Assembly (NCBI GenBank): GCA_026413225.1
Contig: CM048591.1
Location: 42,389,303-42,453,302, forward strand
Length of the DNA stretch: 64,000 nucleotides
Direction of reading: 5' to 3'
DNA from: Otis tarda
Taxonomy: Eukaryota; Chordata; Aves; Otidiformes; Otididae
Position numbers and translations under genes: made by a program. The first letter of the stretch is position 1, and each line of letters starts with the position of its first letter. This document shows positions 11,123 to 25,875 of this stretch, in pieces. Under the pieces are notes generated by a model. It was given only the letters and a program-made list of their open reading frames with translations. It ran no database searches and was not told the DNA's origin.

Positions 11123-14100
11123 TAGACTACCTTTGTGCTTTGCAAAATGTTTGTGTGGAGAAGGATGTATCTTCTGTTGGCACAATTCACTGCAGTTCAC
11201 AAATAGCTTCTTTCCTGGGGAGCTGGAATACAGAGGTTTTCATCATGGTTTCTTCTTATATTCTTTAGCTTTCCTTTGCTAGACACTGAAAGATCAGTGC
11301 AGAGCAGTTGTGACAGGTGAGTTTCTTTAGAACTGGAAACACCTAAGACAACTACTGTAGCTGAACAGGCAGCCAGGTACAATTATTTCATTAGTTATAA
11401 TACCAAAAGAAGGAAGCTGCATAGAACACAATGACATCCACAAAAGTTGAACTTTGTCAAGGAGCTTAATTCCTGATTCTTAGAGCATGGAGTAAATTTG
11501 TACCAAATAATTCAGAGTCTCATAATTTCATGCCTTTATTAGACTGCTAATACCTTCCTGCTTCTGATGGATTACACAGCAAATTTCTCAAGCAGAGAAA
11601 CTCAAGTACATTTGAAATCCACATCCAAACTGAAAAGAAACACCTTCTGGTGATGCAACTATTGTTAGATTCGATGAGTTTAATGTAAAACAAGAATTAA
11701 GCACCAAAATGGTTGCTCTTCAGCTAGTACTTATTAGTTGTTAGCCATCAGTAATTTATGCTATTCAGGTTTATGCTTTGATGTGGAATACATTTGTTGT
11801 GTTTACAACATAAAGGATTCTCTAAAGGTGATTATGCGTGACTTTTAAAATTTGTATTTGTACTTTAAATCACATAGTGGTTAACACTCTGGACAAGTAC
11901 CATGTGTAGGAAAGGAGATTAATTAAACTACAGTTAAATCAACAATATGTAAGTAATGAAATCAGAGTTATGGCTTAAAAAAGGAAAGATGTTTCAGGAT
12001 AAAAATAAACAATATTTTGTTGACTCAGCTCAAATCAATTCACTCTCTTTGACACCTAAGTTCTAGAGTGTCTGTAGAATAAAAACTATTTGAGATTAAA
12101 ATCTGGCAGAACTTTTTTCTTATAATAGTTTATAATTGGAAAACGAATCTGCAAAACAGCTCCTAGATCTTGTAAGGATGTATGAGAACTCCCTGAGATT
12201 CAACACACTCCTAAACAACAGATAGCTATCCTATGTAGTCAGGTTAGTATTTTTGGAAAAGATATGCCACTTCTCAGTTTCCTGACAGGCTGATAAACCA
12301 GTGTAAATATTAGAAGTTATGTATCCACATGAATCCAGCAAGTTCCTACACCTGTACTCATATGTAGTCGTATATAAACCTCAAAAGATTCAGTATTTTG
12401 CTGAGATTCAGATGTCTGGTGAGATTCAAAGCTTAACCAAACCTCTCTGGTCTGAAAATCTAAAGATAAGGCTTTCTTACAAGATTTCCTGTACATCCTT
12501 GTTTAATCCAATCTGGCAGAACGGCCAAGAGAAGCGAGTATCTCTGAAACCACAACAAACCCAAGCGTACTCATTCTTACCTAATCTCTCTTTATCTCAT
12601 TTTGAATCCTGTGAAACAGGCATTTATTTTGAATGCTATGTACATGCATTTCTAGCATTTGAGTAGCTCTTTAGGAATACTGAGTAAACAGGCATTTCAT
12701 TTTTGGCTAAATGTTACTTTGTTCATGGCTCTTTTGTGCTTCCTATTTGGGAATTCTCACCAAACAGATTTTTGCTTATACAAAGATTTTAAGAAACAGA
12801 CCTGTAAATAAATGTGTTAATATACAAAGTATAAAGATAGCCTAGAATAGTTATTTTATCGTGTACTCTTTAAAAGTTTTAGTCATGTGACATAAACATC
12901 TAACAACAATCACTGTCATTAGGCCATCTCCCCAGTCCATAGTGGGTCATGGGTTGAGACAGGCCCACATAACAGAGATTTCAAGGTGGGGGAACCACCA
13001 CTGGCAATGTATTCATAGATGTCTTTGGGAGGACCTTAAGCATCTTGTAGCCCATGATAAATCTGTGGCTGTATTAGTTTTAGTGAGCTACCACGCTGTT
13101 GTGGTTCTGTTCACATAGCTTCATCATGTAAGACTACAGGTTATATACACAGTATTACCAGCTTCATTGTCAGCTCATCATCAGCTCATCACTAGTGCTA
13201 TAAATGCATGGAGGTGCTTTAAAACCCCAGATTCATATAGAATGCTAAACATATTCATTATATTAGAATCATGCCTTTAAAAGTATAACAAATTGCTAGC
13301 CTTCTAGATTATGGATAAAAATTCAAAAAGCTAATGTCAGAAGTTGTGAATCAAAAAATAAGCAAAGATCTCCAATTAGTTATTTATAAAATTCAGTATT
13401 TTTAAGTTAAATTTTTTTGGGGGGTGTCCTAAGAGGAGTATGTTTGGAAATTCAAGATAAGCAATATAAATAAGGCAATATTGAACTCATTGCAATTTTG
13501 GATTCACTAACAAGCATATGCTTGATGTCTTTCTTCTTTTTCACTTTTGTGAATTTCTGTGACTTCCACGGCAATTTAATCTGGTATGGATTGAACAGGA
13601 AATGAGTGTCAGTGTCAGCCTTTGCGTAAGTATAGCTAAATGATCAACTGTCAACTTTTTGCACACCATGATACATTTTTAAAATTTTGTTCCATGCTTG
13701 TGTACACCTACACTTATTCACCCTAACTTACAGCACCTATTGCATATACCAAATTTCACATTTATGCATCCACAGCCTATAACTGCCAGTTTTGTATAGG
13801 CTCTCTGCTTTAAAAGAAGACTGATGAAAACGCCTGTGAGCAATCAGCAGGACTCTCTATTCATAGTGTCAGCAACATCAATACTCTCATTGCTAGCAGA
13901 AAAACTGAGTTTGATGCAAACTGAACAGGAACTGTGACTGCTCAGCCTTGTAGTAAATGGACCTTAAGAGTGTTATTATTATAACCTTGGCATATGCATC
14001 AAAGTCCCTGGGCAAGGCAACTGTGAATACAGTATTAGATTTAAATAAATGTCATACTTCCCACTGTCAGTTAATCACTTTGCAGTTCCTTGCAGTTCCA

Positions 14101-17100
14101 TCTACTGTACCATGTTTCAGCAACAGCTAAAATTACAAGTACGGGCCTCCCACCTTTTTTTTTGTGATGTGTCATATGTATGGCAGGCCCCCTGGAGTTT
14201 GAAACCCTGGTGTAATCAGCTCACACAAACTACTCAGAATTATTTGTACTGTTCAGAAAAAACAAATGCACTGTGTATTGATGCAGCATGGATAAAACAT
14301 TTTAACTATGCTGTCTTAAAGGAAATTACAGAAATCCCTTTCCAGGGAAATCTTGAAGACTTATTTTAAAGACAAAAAATGGCAAAATATGTTTATTGAC
14401 ATGTAGAACAATGTAGAATTGTATTTTTAAAAAATTACACACCAGTGCTCCTGGGGGTCAAATTACATGAATTGAAAAGTACCAAGCCTATAATACAATG
14501 TTTTTAAAACCTTTGCACAATTCCTGTGCAAAGAATATCTGCAACATAATAAAAAATCTCAAACATTCTGTATCCAAATAAACTATCTGAGAATTCAGGA
14601 TAAGCTTGAGCCTCGGCCTTCCAACTATTTTTGATGTTACACGTTGACAACATTCTGAACCAAACCCTTTGAATGTTTGTCTGGATGCCTGAAATCTAAA
14701 TGTGAATTCAGCTCAAAACTGAAAGAATCATTTCACGAAAGTTTGACATAACTAGCGCACCACAAAGCTCTCACCTCCAACACAGAAAGCCCGTCCCAAC
14801 CCTCTTTATTCCTTTCAGAACAGCAATTTTTGATCTGCAAGGAATTTGTCCAGGGTGGGGAAAATTATGTGTCTTGCAGTGCATTGAAAAATATACAATG
14901 ATTTCTCTTTATCTGGTTAAAGAACTGAGTTAGTTACAATTTGAAATAACAAAGCAATGGTTACTTGGGAAAATACTCTTTAAACAATGATTTTATGATG
15001 GCAAGTATTGAAAAGAAATACATTATTGTCAGTCCATATGAACTCTCTGTCAAACACACACCGAGTAAATAGTCATAAGCATGTGTAAGTATGACAAAAC
15101 CATCACCAGTCAGCATACAGCAAGGCACAGAAGGCCACTTCCCTCTAAAGTTAGTGAATATCCATCATCCCAAAAGCTTGGTGCTTCACAAACTGAGCGA
15201 CCTTGTTTCTTAGCTAATCTTGAAACATTAAATAGTCTTGCCCCTGCTTCTCTCCATTCACTGCTGAATAATAGAGTAATCACATCCTTTTTGTCTGCCT
15301 AGTTTTATAAATCAAGCTGTAATCCAAATTCGCTCAGATCTGTAGATTTTTGTTTTTGCTCTGTAATGGCAGGGGAACTCCATTTCCATTTCTGCAGCAG
15401 AGATATTTACATGAGCAAAAGCATGCCTCCTTCTTTTTGCTATAAGACTGGCAATGTTTATTCTCTCTTTTTCCTTCCTCTTTCTCTCCTTTCCTCCTAC
15501 AGTCAAAGTTCGCTTTAGACAATTCCTGAATCTTTCTAATGGTTAAAAATTGTGATCAGACAGGGTGAATGATTCCACTGAATTTTAATCTCATCTCATC
15601 TTTCCATGTGTAAGAATTTACCTGATCTGAACTGCAATCAGAACAGAGACAATCATGCTCCTTTAGCAGGATTTCTTCCTCAGTCGTGATGTATCTTCAC
15701 ACAAAATCTTTAAATATAGGACATGTAGAAGATGTAGACGTTCAGTCACAAGGCTCTTTTTCTCTCTTACTTAACATAAATTGAAGTTAACATTGCTAAC
15801 CTCCTATACTAAGTCAATTCTGACAATTTCTTCCTTGTACAGGTTGTGATGATTTTATACGGTTTATTAGTGACATATACAGTAAGCCAATGAACACCAA
15901 ATGACAATAAACAAACCTTTCTTGTGCTTTAACATTGCATTTGACTTCTTATGTGCTTTTTCCCTATTTGATTATTAAATATGAATATTCGTGTTTGAAG
16001 TAGTAGTGTGATGCAAACACACACACAAAATATCTTAAAAACAGTATTCAAAATGAAATTTTAAATAGACCCTAAGATTCTTGATATTTTTGGTAGATTT
16101 TTAAAACAGTTTTCTATGGGTTTCTTACCTCAGTCCTAACAGCTTTGCAGCAATTCTCAGTAAGATTAGCAATAATACTGCATCCCTCTAATCTTAAATC
16201 TAACTTAAATAAAATTGTGTGGGTGAAACCTCTGCATCTTTATGTCTTCAGTACCCCAAAAATAAAAGGTTAAATGAGTGAGATAGTAGCAGAACAATTC
16301 ATAAAGTGGTATCCAATAATGTCATAGCAACAGAGGAGGCAATGAAGATGTAAAACTTACTACAGTATTGGTAAAACCTTTTCAGAGTTGGAAATTCCCA
16401 TAATTCTGTTCTTATGGTCATTCTGAGCATCTAGGCTAACTCTTCAGCATACCAGGAGACCTAAACAAATATAGCAATAGGTTTTGCACACTTTATAAAC
16501 ATGATCACTCTTTAATTTCTGTGACAAATGTAGAATTGCTGTTATTGATGTATCTGTTGGTACATATATTAATATATTTTATACATTTAAACAGCCCATA
16601 CAACAAATATAATTATATATGCATATATGTTTCAATATAATGCCTACTATAATCGCACATAGTTATTTATAACATATGCAATGCATTAAAATGCTTATAT
16701 TGCATAAATTGTATATGGCAAGAAAGCCAATGTAGTACTTTTTATACTTTCCCTCCAACATCCTTTGTTTATGTAAAACTAAGGAGCAACTGTTGATCTT
16801 GTACAAAAGGATAGCATCATCTCTATTGCTGTCCAAAGCAATAGTTTTTTACCTTAGGACTATTGGTAGACATGAAACTATTTAACTCAGGAAATGGTAG
16901 TCAGAAAGAATCAGGAGGGAAAAAAAATAAAGGAAGACATCAACATTAGCAGACTACAGAGCATGACTAGGGTAAGGATGAGAAAGAAATCTCAACATCA
17001 GAAGGGGAAGGGAAGCAAGGCAGAGGAGAAATTAGAGAGACCTATCATGTCCTTGATTATTTCCCTTCCAGATATTTCTTAAGTAACTCCAATTCTGACA

Positions 17101-19654
17101 AACATATGAAACCATTTAAAGTAGAACTTGAAAACTGCTGTGGACTATTTGCCATAGATTTAGTGACCTCAGTTCTCTTACAAATTCCTTACTCATTGCA
17201 CTGGGATCATGTCAGAAAAATAAAAGTATAATAAAAGCACACTTGTGCACACAAGGTGGAATTTTTAGTTCTTTGACCCATTTCCTTGTAAGAGCTATAT
17301 CAGGAGAAAGAGTGAGACTTTTCCACTCACTTTGAAGAAAACGTATACTTCTCTGGAGTTCAACGACCTGATAATGTTTCTGATTGAAAACTGGCAACTC
17401 TAAACCACAATCAGATGTAAAACTCATTCACTGTATACAAAAATCTGGTCCCTCTTTGTTCTCAAACTTTTGAAGCTTTTCTTTTTCCTTTACCTGTTTG
17501 ATAAGGAACATTTATTCTGCCTCCACTCCAGCAGCAGGGCATAAATGTGACTCACAGGGAGTTCCACATTTTGAATAAAAGCGAAGCGTAATCTATTGCT
17601 TTATAGGAATGACTAACGTCTGGAACAGCTGCTATTTTGAAGCTGGAGTATGAATCCAGATTCTTTTGAAAAAGTGTTCATTTTCAGTGTTCATACGGGA
17701 AGTGGAAAATTTTAATGTGATCTGTGTGACAATGGAGCATTTCTGAAATATTCAAAACAATATTGTCTAATCAGGAGATGAAAAGTTGAAAAAGGTTTGG
17801 TTCAGAGTGTATACGTAACACGTGATAATTTTAATCTGTATAGTAATTTTTTAAAATGTACTGCAGGAAAAACATGTATTATTCATATTTTACCTCCACA
17901 CATAAGTTTGACACTATTTTTCTGCAGAACACTATATCAGAATACTTTACAGGAGTGGATTGCTGCAGATACTGTATCAGAATTGTATTTCAAAATAAAA
18001 CATAAGAAACAATAATTTATTTGTCTGAGAAATACCTTGTTTTAACACTCAGAAATTGCACTTTCCATTTTTTATTTTGTAATGACCTTTTAAAATGTAA
18101 AATACATGAACTAGAAGAAATCGACATAAAAAAAAAGTATTATTAAAAACTTGAAACAAGGCTAAGGGTTTTTTTTTCAATTTCATGGGTGATAGGGAAT
18201 GTTTTTCCTTAGCTATGAAATTTTAAATGTTTTGTTTTTGTAAGAAAGATAGATTTTAAAATCTCAACATTCTTTAACAAACAAATCTTTCAGTCTCTCA
18301 GCAATCCTACCCAGCAGGGAAATAGGAGGGATATGTTAAATTGTTACAGCTGTTTACAGTTTTAATTTGAGCATATATGTTTTAATGGATGACAATGACA
18401 AAAGTGGAAAGAATCTGGGGAGGACCTCACATAAGGTCCTCTACTGAAGCTCACCACCAAACCCCAAGTCTGTGGAGCATAATGTAAAACACTGGAGAAG
18501 TCAAAGAAAAACAAAAGCCTTTTGTATCCCAGTGTTTTCATAAATGACAATTTGTATTTCATCTCACTGATTATATAGATTTCCTTTACTTTGACTTTTA
18601 GGACAGTAGATAAGCACCTGTAAAACACATTGGTAAAGCACGATGAGGCTAGCAGTCAACTGGTAGGCAAACCCAAGTGCACCAGTTCCCCACTCCAAGT
18701 ATTGTTTGATGGACAGGCTGCTTTGTAGCACCTAGCTGGCCACCAAGCTGGGTACTGGGTGTAGGGAGGGGATGTTTCTATTCTGTACGTTATACTTCAC
18801 CTGTCACACTCAGGTGAGTTCAAGAGAATGACATGAGAGTGATGAACCCTCTCGTATACACACACAGTTTTCACTTCAGGTAGGTAGGAACCAGTGTGAA
18901 AATTTTGAACATTCATGTCCAAGTACAGCTTTTGTTGCATATTTGGTAGCATTCTTCACCTTTTGTGCACTTTCTGAACACCAACACTGTGATGTGAATG
19001 TCAGCTGGCAGCTGTGCTGCTTACATAAACATTTCCTCCTATGCAACAAAACCACACTTTTAACTGGCTTGGCATGTGGAGAGGTTCAGTCGTCGAATTT
19101 CTCCCTCAGATACAGTTACATGAACCTATCTGACTCTGAAAAGTTTCCATGGCTTTTATACCTAAAAGCAAAACACGATCTGTTAAATTTCTACCCCCTG
19201 GTATTTTTTTTAAAGAAACTAAAGCAGATTTAAATTAATTCCAATTCTGTTATTTGCAATTACATTCTGCATGTTTAATAGCTGGCCTGTTTCAAACTCA
19301 TCTAGTACTGTGTCACATAATAGCAAGCTTCCACCAAACTAAACTTTTTATCAAAAGCCATTTTAATTTCAGCATTCCCCAAAGCCAGCCCTGGAAAGTA
19401 AGGCTTGTTCAAAATTTCCATTAGTTCTTTGATGTTATTTAGTTTTATTTTATCTAGCAAGGATAAACAATGAGCAGAGGAGTATTTACAAAAGAGTTTT
19501 TTGGTTTCAGTCTTGGAGGAAATTTGCGGTTTTCTGCACAGTTGTTTTGACTGCTGCTGTGATTAATATTAAAGATTATCAGGGACATGATGCTCCAGAC
19601 ATTTAAGCATATGTATAAATTTAAGCAGTTGTTTAGGTGCATTAAAGATAATAA
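11123..19654. other. Long AT-rich stretch, no gene seen
   Basis: About 8.5 kb with no supported gene. Frames of up to 115 codons (12319-12666, 14049-14369) have no recognisable domain. 12905-13090 is slightly GC-richer and could be an unrecognised old repeat. 16560-16720 is very AT-rich with a 14-bp palindrome ATATATGCATATAT at 16615-16628. A short CA run lies near 16016-16026. 18640-18880 has mixed composition but no identified feature. Confidence 0.55.
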
Positions 19655-19659
19655 CACTC

Positions 19660-20198
19660 TGTTGTGGTTTAGCCCTAGTTGGCACACAATTCCTGACTCT
19701 CCTTCCCCCTCTCCAGCAAGATGGAGGAGAGAAAGGAAAACTCTAGAGTTTGCTAGAATAACAAACAAAAAATTACAATAATAACAAAATAGAAGGATAC
19801 TCAAATATACAAAATGAACACTGAACAATTTCTCACCACCTGATGTCCCAGTGACCAATAGAGCCCATCCCAAGCAGTGATCATGGAAAATGAAACCAAG
19901 CAGCAAGCAAAGGAGCTAAAGGGAGAGAGCGAGCTGTGTCCCTGACGGCCAATCCCCACTTATATACTGAGCACAACATTTATGGCTTGGAATACTCTCT
20001 TTGGCCAGTTTGAGTCAACTGTTCTGGCCATATCCCTCCCAGCTTCCTGCACCTGCACATTAACAAAATCTGGAAAGCAGCTCTCATTAGCAACAACTCC
20101 TAACATCAGTGTGTTTATCAACATTCTTCACATACAAAATCCAAAACACATTGGATACTGAGAAGAAAATTAACTCCAGCCATGCCAAAACCAGGATA
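19660..20198 (-). mobile_element. Solo LTR of a second avian endogenous retrovirus family
   Basis: Begins TGTTGTGGTTTAGCCC and ends GCCAAAACCAGGATA, close to the very common avian LTR whose sense form starts TGTCCTGGTTT and ends AAACCACRACA. Flanking CACTC (19655-19659) and CACCC (20199-20203) fit a 5-bp duplication with one change, if the terminal CA has mutated to TA. Sense is minus because a strong TATATAAG with the CTCAGTATATAA context lies at 19959-19968 on that strand. No internal retroviral sequence adjoins it. The 150-codon frame at 19454-19906 (minus) runs across the boundary and is spurious. Confidence 0.88.
19959..19966 (-). promoter_or_regulatory. TATA box of the 539-bp LTR
   Basis: CTTATATA on plus reads TATATAAG in the LTR sense direction, preceded by GTGCTCAG. 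This is the promoter position known for this avian LTR group. Whether it still fires is unknown. Confidence 0.6.
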
Positions 20199-20203
20199 CA
20201 CCC

Positions 20204-21329
20204 TTAAAAGACAACAGATCTTTACAGATTCATACATTTAGAGAATATAATTACAGATTTTTAGGGTGAATCACACCCTCGATGCTATGAAATAATACAG
20301 AAAATTACTGAAAAGTCTCCAGAGTTTTCCTCCTGGGACAAAAGAGAACTAAGACAAGACCTTTCTCAAGGCCAATCCTGCTCTGTCAGTACTGTGCTGC
20401 CCCTGCAAAATCCTCAGAACAAATGGGATTTTAGGGGGAACTGGGCAATGTACCTTAAAACAGAATGGTCTGTGGAGTCCTGAGATCCAATCTTATTCTG
20501 CTATGGTCATGTGACTTCTGCTCTCCATGCTTCAGTTTTTAAAATAATTTATGATCCTTGACTCATTTGAAATAAAGTGACCAAAATACACACTTCAGAC
20601 AGGTAGTATGTAAAGGGAGCACCATTCCACTGTGCCACACAGCAAGCTGAAATCTTTGCAAAAGGAATAACCATAATATGTTGTTAATTGCAAGAGCCTT
20701 AGAAGCTACTTATGTGCTACTTATTAACAGAAAAACCCTCAGAAACACAGAATTTAACAGATCAATTAAAATCAAGAGTTGATAAAATTATTGATTTTAT
20801 TTAAAGTAGTAAATTATATTTCTTATTAAATAAACAAATCCTTATTAAAGAAAAATGAAAACCAATAAATTATAATCTTCATAAATTTCAAGTGAGAGTT
20901 TCAGAACTTTTCCCATTTATCAGACACCAATAATGTGATCTGAATAGAGGATATACAGAGCTTGGCTTAAAAAAAAAAAGGTTTTTTTAAAAAAGAGAAA
21001 GAGTAAGAAAGGCAAAGATAAAAGTAGAAACTGAGTCTTTCAAGTAGAATCTTTTTTGGAAGAGTACTTGCCAAATTAAATCATATTACATATGCACATA
21101 TATGCACAAATTAATATGTATAATATGTATACATGCATATCAAAATATCTTCTACAATATGCATTTATAATATACCAAATACAAGATAGTATTAAGAAGT
21201 TCATTAGGTTCTTTGAAACAGCACAAGTCAAAATTTTCAACAGAATTTTGTGGGTAAAAGGTGTTTTGATATAATGCTGATATGGTGTTTTGTGGGAATG
21301 TCATCACAGAAAAATGGTTTTTACCTTTA
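20204..21329. other. AT-rich unique DNA, no gene seen
   Basis: No repeat or coding signal recognised. The 21090-21180 part is a TATA/ATGCATAT-rich simple-sequence-like stretch. Confidence 0.6.
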
Positions 21330-21550
21330 AAGATATAGAGGGTAGATTTAGATTAGACACATGGAAGAAATTCTTTACTGTGATCATGGTGAGGCACTGG
21401 AAGAGGTTGCCCAGAGAAGTTGTGGATGCCCCACATCCACAACTCGTGTAGTGGAAGGTGTGCCTGCCCATGGCAAGGAAGTTGGGGCTAAACGTTCTTT
21501 AAGATCCCTTCCAACACAAACCATTCCATGATTCATTCCATGATTCAATG
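21330..21550 (+). mobile_element. CR1 LINE, short 3' fragment
   Basis: Starts in the codons for the end of ORF2 (the [32 protein letters not shown] block, here as GAAGAAATTCTTTACTGTGA and GGTTGCCCAGAGAAGTTGTG) and ends with CCCTTCCAACACAAACCATT and duplicated CATTCCATGATT units. The 3' UTR has the CTGCCCATGGCAAGGA variant seen in the 10-kb copy. The direct TSD is not evident. Confidence 0.9.
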
Positions 21551-24500
21551 ACTGAAGGTAGTGTTTTTAATAAAATTGAAGGCAGGGGTAGTTTTTCATA
21601 AGGCACTAAATAGTTATGAAATTACAGATGATTGTTTAACACTACTGAAAGATCACTGACTTAGGGAGAAAAATAATATCTTGCAAGTCTATAAGCAGAT
21701 GCCCACTCAATATTTGGTTCCCCAAAGTCTAGTTCTTCCTGAGGACCCAGCTGTACATTCTAGGAACTACTCATAGAACTGTTGTACACAACACAACTTT
21801 CTACATATTTAATAAAAAATCACACCAACATTAATGGTAAAAAAAAAAATTAAGACTTTAAAATCAAACACACAGATATGCTGTCCCAGATTTAGAACTG
21901 GGACTGAAGTCCTTACCTATGCTAGTTTACACTCCTAATATAAGAGTCTGCCTTTTCCATGGGATTCCACTTTCTTGAGTCCCAGAGTCAAGTCTGAGTC
22001 CCAGAGTCAAGACTCTCTGTCTCAAAAAGGGGGAAATGAAGCTTCTCAAAGGAAAGGATAACCATTCTTTTAAGACAAAAAGAGATTATCTCTCCTATGA
22101 AAAACTGCAAATATCTGAACTTCTTCCAGTTAAATGATGAGAAAAAAACTAACGAGATCACTTTGCAATGGACATTCAGTATGTAAAATTTCAGCCCATC
22201 TGGTCAAATTTTAACAAATATGTAAGCAAATGAGAAAAGCTTAGTAATGAGAATTTTTGTACAGCCTTCGTACTTGGCAGAGCTACCAGTTTTGTTTGTA
22301 ATGCGTAGTACTCCCATGAGCAAAGTTAAGCTTCTGAAATAAATGTCCATTGGATCAAGATTTTATTTTAAATTGGTTGTAAACTATAATTCTACTTTAA
22401 CTCTTTCTTTGGTGTAACAGGGTTTTTATGAACTTATTTCCTGAGAAGATAGGCATTATCCAATTATAAATGTGTAAATACTACCAATCACTTCTGTAAT
22501 CTTAAAATTCAAGCTGTGATAAATCTAACCTCTGTATTTTCTTCCTTCTATAAAGTCTCAGATTAAGTAGGCCAGCTAGGTTCTGTCTCTTTCCTCAAGT
22601 TTAATGTGTTTTCCTTCTAGTACAGAAAAAAAAAAAAAAAAAAGCTTTGTGTTTTTTCATTTTAAGTTGTATCTCTAGCTGAAGATACAATTTAATTACT
22701 GTTTACCTCTGAGTGCAAATTGCAAAAATACAAGAGACCACTTGACTTGGGTAAAGAAAAAAAGTCCCAAAGAATAACTTGCTTTGACTTAACAGAAGAA
22801 TAGCTGAGCTCTCTATATATTTATTCTTAGTGGTGAATGTTGTTTCCATTGATTCCTGCCTAAGGACAGTAAAAGTTTCACCTACACTCTCATTATGCTT
22901 TTGTCTGCTAATTCTTTCTGTTTTGCCATTACCTGCCACTGTTTGCAGACTGCATCAGAGTATGAAGAAGTGCATTTTCAGTATGAGTAGAAAAAAAAAA
23001 TGGTCTATACACAAACTTCTCTCTGGCCAAGAGCAATTCTATTTCTGTTTCCACAGTCCACAAATTCGGTGCTAAACCACTTAAATCTTTTCTGGAGTCC
23101 TGAGAGCAAAGCTCAAGTGGAAAGTTTTTTCTCCAGTTTTCCTAACTGGCTGTAAATTTCTTTTTTGCCTCTTGCAAATGATTAGTCCTTCCAGACAGGA
23201 CATTCCTTCAGCGATTCTATTTATCTCAGCAGTAGCTGTCTGACCTATGCTACTTGCCTAGTCTCTTCTTATTACCTTATTAACTTACCTTCTAATATTT
23301 AAAGGATAAACCAAAAACTCTAGAGGCAATTCATGCATATAGGATAGCTATTCAAGAGAGGTAAGATGAATCTTCTTATGAAGGGGTCTATTTCTTTCCC
23401 TTGAGTCTAGGTGAGTCTAAAAGGCTTAAACCCCTGGGTAGTAAAAGGTAGATAACACGAATTCCACTTTTATTGCCTTATTTCAATTCATTGATATGGT
23501 TCAAGGATCAGTATATGTGATATTCTTATCCAAGTGGCATGTAATAGTTTTAACAGTCTGCTAGGAAAAACTTTTATTGTTATAATTCTTAAATTATTTT
23601 AAATTATTTTTAAATATTTGCACTTAAGCATATTTTAGGTCTTAATCTTATTTCTACATCCCATATATTTCAGATATTAACGTTTACTTAAACTTTTTTC
23701 CCTTTATTAAAAAAAAAAAATCCAGGGCTATAACCTTATTTTCATTGTATTGTATATGATCCAGAAGTAATCATCCTATGCTGCTTGATTGCAAGGTTAT
23801 TCTTTCTAAAGAATTTCCAAAATAAGTAGCTGTATTCCAATTACCATCTTCTAATAGGATTTTTGCAGAAAGTTCTCTATGTTAAAGGTCATAGTGTTGG
23901 CTGGTTTGAAATAGCTGGAGATCAACCACTATAAGCAGAAATAAGACTGGAATTGCCCACCTACAGAAGTTATTCTTAACAGTCCTCTCTAAGGCAATCA
24001 CAAGTTAGTTTAGATGAGAGGTGGTCAATTGTTTTGTAAAATGGAATAGTTTTCTGCCTAAAAATGTAGTCTCAGGGAAGTCAAAACATTCTGACAGAGA
24101 AAAGTTTTGTTTTTTTAAAAAATTATTTATTTTCTCTCTCTTTTCATTTGTATAATGACATAAAAGGTTGTTTCCACACTGTAAAAGTGTTAACTTAGAC
24201 TTTATCATTTTGTTTAATTATGTTTTGACTTTTATACTACAATTTGTCATATATTTATATGGTTTAACAACAGGCATATATTTAAGGATGCTTAACATCT
24301 ATACTTCTTACTAAAAGTTTTCAGAACATTCAACCAAGGAAAATTTTAACAAGGTTGTGTTTGTTCCAATTTAGAACTTTAAGAAACACGTATGCTCAAA
24401 TCACATAGGAAATAAATTCTAATTAAAGAAATAGAAAAGATAGGATAAATGCTCCCATAATTTGAGTTTGTAATGCATCCAACTAAAAGGAAAGGATTAC

Positions 24501-25875
24501 AGTCATATTCTTATCTTCAGATTTCTATTGCCTCTTCTTTATAGTACTCTCTTATGTTTTATTATTGCATTCCCTTTAGGAAGTTTTACACTTCAGTATG
24601 CAGTTATATTTATTTATTTTTATTTAGAGATCTACTTTTAAGTCCATCATTATAAAATTTCTGTGTGCTAAAATAACTATGTGTATTAAGTGATACTAAG
24701 TACTACTTCCATAATCAGCTCAATAAATATGTATGCACAAATAAATGCAGTAGTAATTTAGGAATTAAGTATATATACCTAGTCCCACATGTAATATATC
24801 TTTAAGAAGTAAAAATGAAAACCTAGACTGTGAAATTAAATAAGTTTTGGATTAAACTCATACAGAGATCAGTACTGAGGAGAGAGAAAGAGACTTCAGT
24901 TATTTTTAACTGATTTGAATACTTCATGGTGTGTGTTTGAGAAGATATCCCTTCTGCAAAGCAGCATACTAAACAAGTGGGGAAGTGCTACTGTTTCCAA
25001 CTGACAGCAATCTAAAGAATTTTTGCAAAAATCATAACAATCCACTGCCTTCCTATGGCCAGTTCCATTAGCTATTGTTCCAGTAAAGTGTAAATATGTG
25101 TCATAAACACCATCACATTTCAATTACCATAATTTTTATCTATAATATTTGGGGACCAGAAGGTCTGTATTAACCGTTGAACTCCGATTTTTTAAATTTT
25201 TATGAGAGAAATTAAAATGCAGCAGATGCCTAAATTAAAGGTGTTTTCATTTCATACTGAAATTTTATCACAGACCATTTGCCTTTCCTTCATTATTGCT
25301 GCCTATGCACACATGGAAATAACTGGGAAAGATTAAAAAAAAATACACTTTGTGGATTGTAAATGCATTCTGCCAGCTTTGAGCTTGTCTGTTTGTTTGT
25401 CCCAAACCTCTCAATGCCAGTTCTGCAATCATCTCCTGCCAGATTTGGCTTTCAAAATTAACATATTTTGTATATGACATATGTTTGAAATTAGCACAAA
25501 ATGCAGCCAAGAACTGGAAATTAACAAGGAAAAAAAGTTATTTTAGCAAACATTTGGGAGCCAGGGAAGACTTTGTTGGCTTAAAACATTAGGATAGGCT
25601 ATTGTCTATTAAATTAAATAAATTCAATATGTAGCCTACAAGTTGTCATCACCACACCGTCTGTTTTGTTATGCATGCATCATTTCTCCCCTCTTTCACA
25701 TATACGTTTGATATATGTGTGTACTTTTGTAGCTGTGGACAAAGAAAAACATCACATATTCTCATGTTAAAAGTGGCTGTGAAGATCTGAAAATCTTACA
25801 GTACTGTCAGAGCCAAAAATCTCTGCTTCTTATTAAGAACTGGCATATTGTTCTTGTCACACATATGCACTAAGC
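21551..25875. other. AT-rich unique DNA, no gene seen
   Basis: No supported gene. A 19-bp tandem duplication (GAGTCCCAGAGTCAAGNCT) occupies 21977-22014. A run of 18 A lies at 22626-22643. Other poly-A/T tracts are short. Frames of 60-80 codons are scattered over both strands and look random. Confidence 0.55.
21977..22014 (+). repeat. Two-copy 19-bp tandem duplication
   Basis: GAGTCCCAGAGTCAAGTCT is followed at once by GAGTCCCAGAGTCAAGACT, with one mismatch. This is a simple local duplication with no known role. Confidence 0.85.

Noticed and set aside
19454..19906. 150-codon minus-strand frame
   Set aside because: It crosses the border between a solo LTR and flanking DNA, so it cannot be an old gene.
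22626..22643. 18-A run as the tail of a processed pseudogene
   Set aside because: No gene-like sequence lies upstream on either strand, and no flanking direct repeat is evident. The same applies to 45053-45070.
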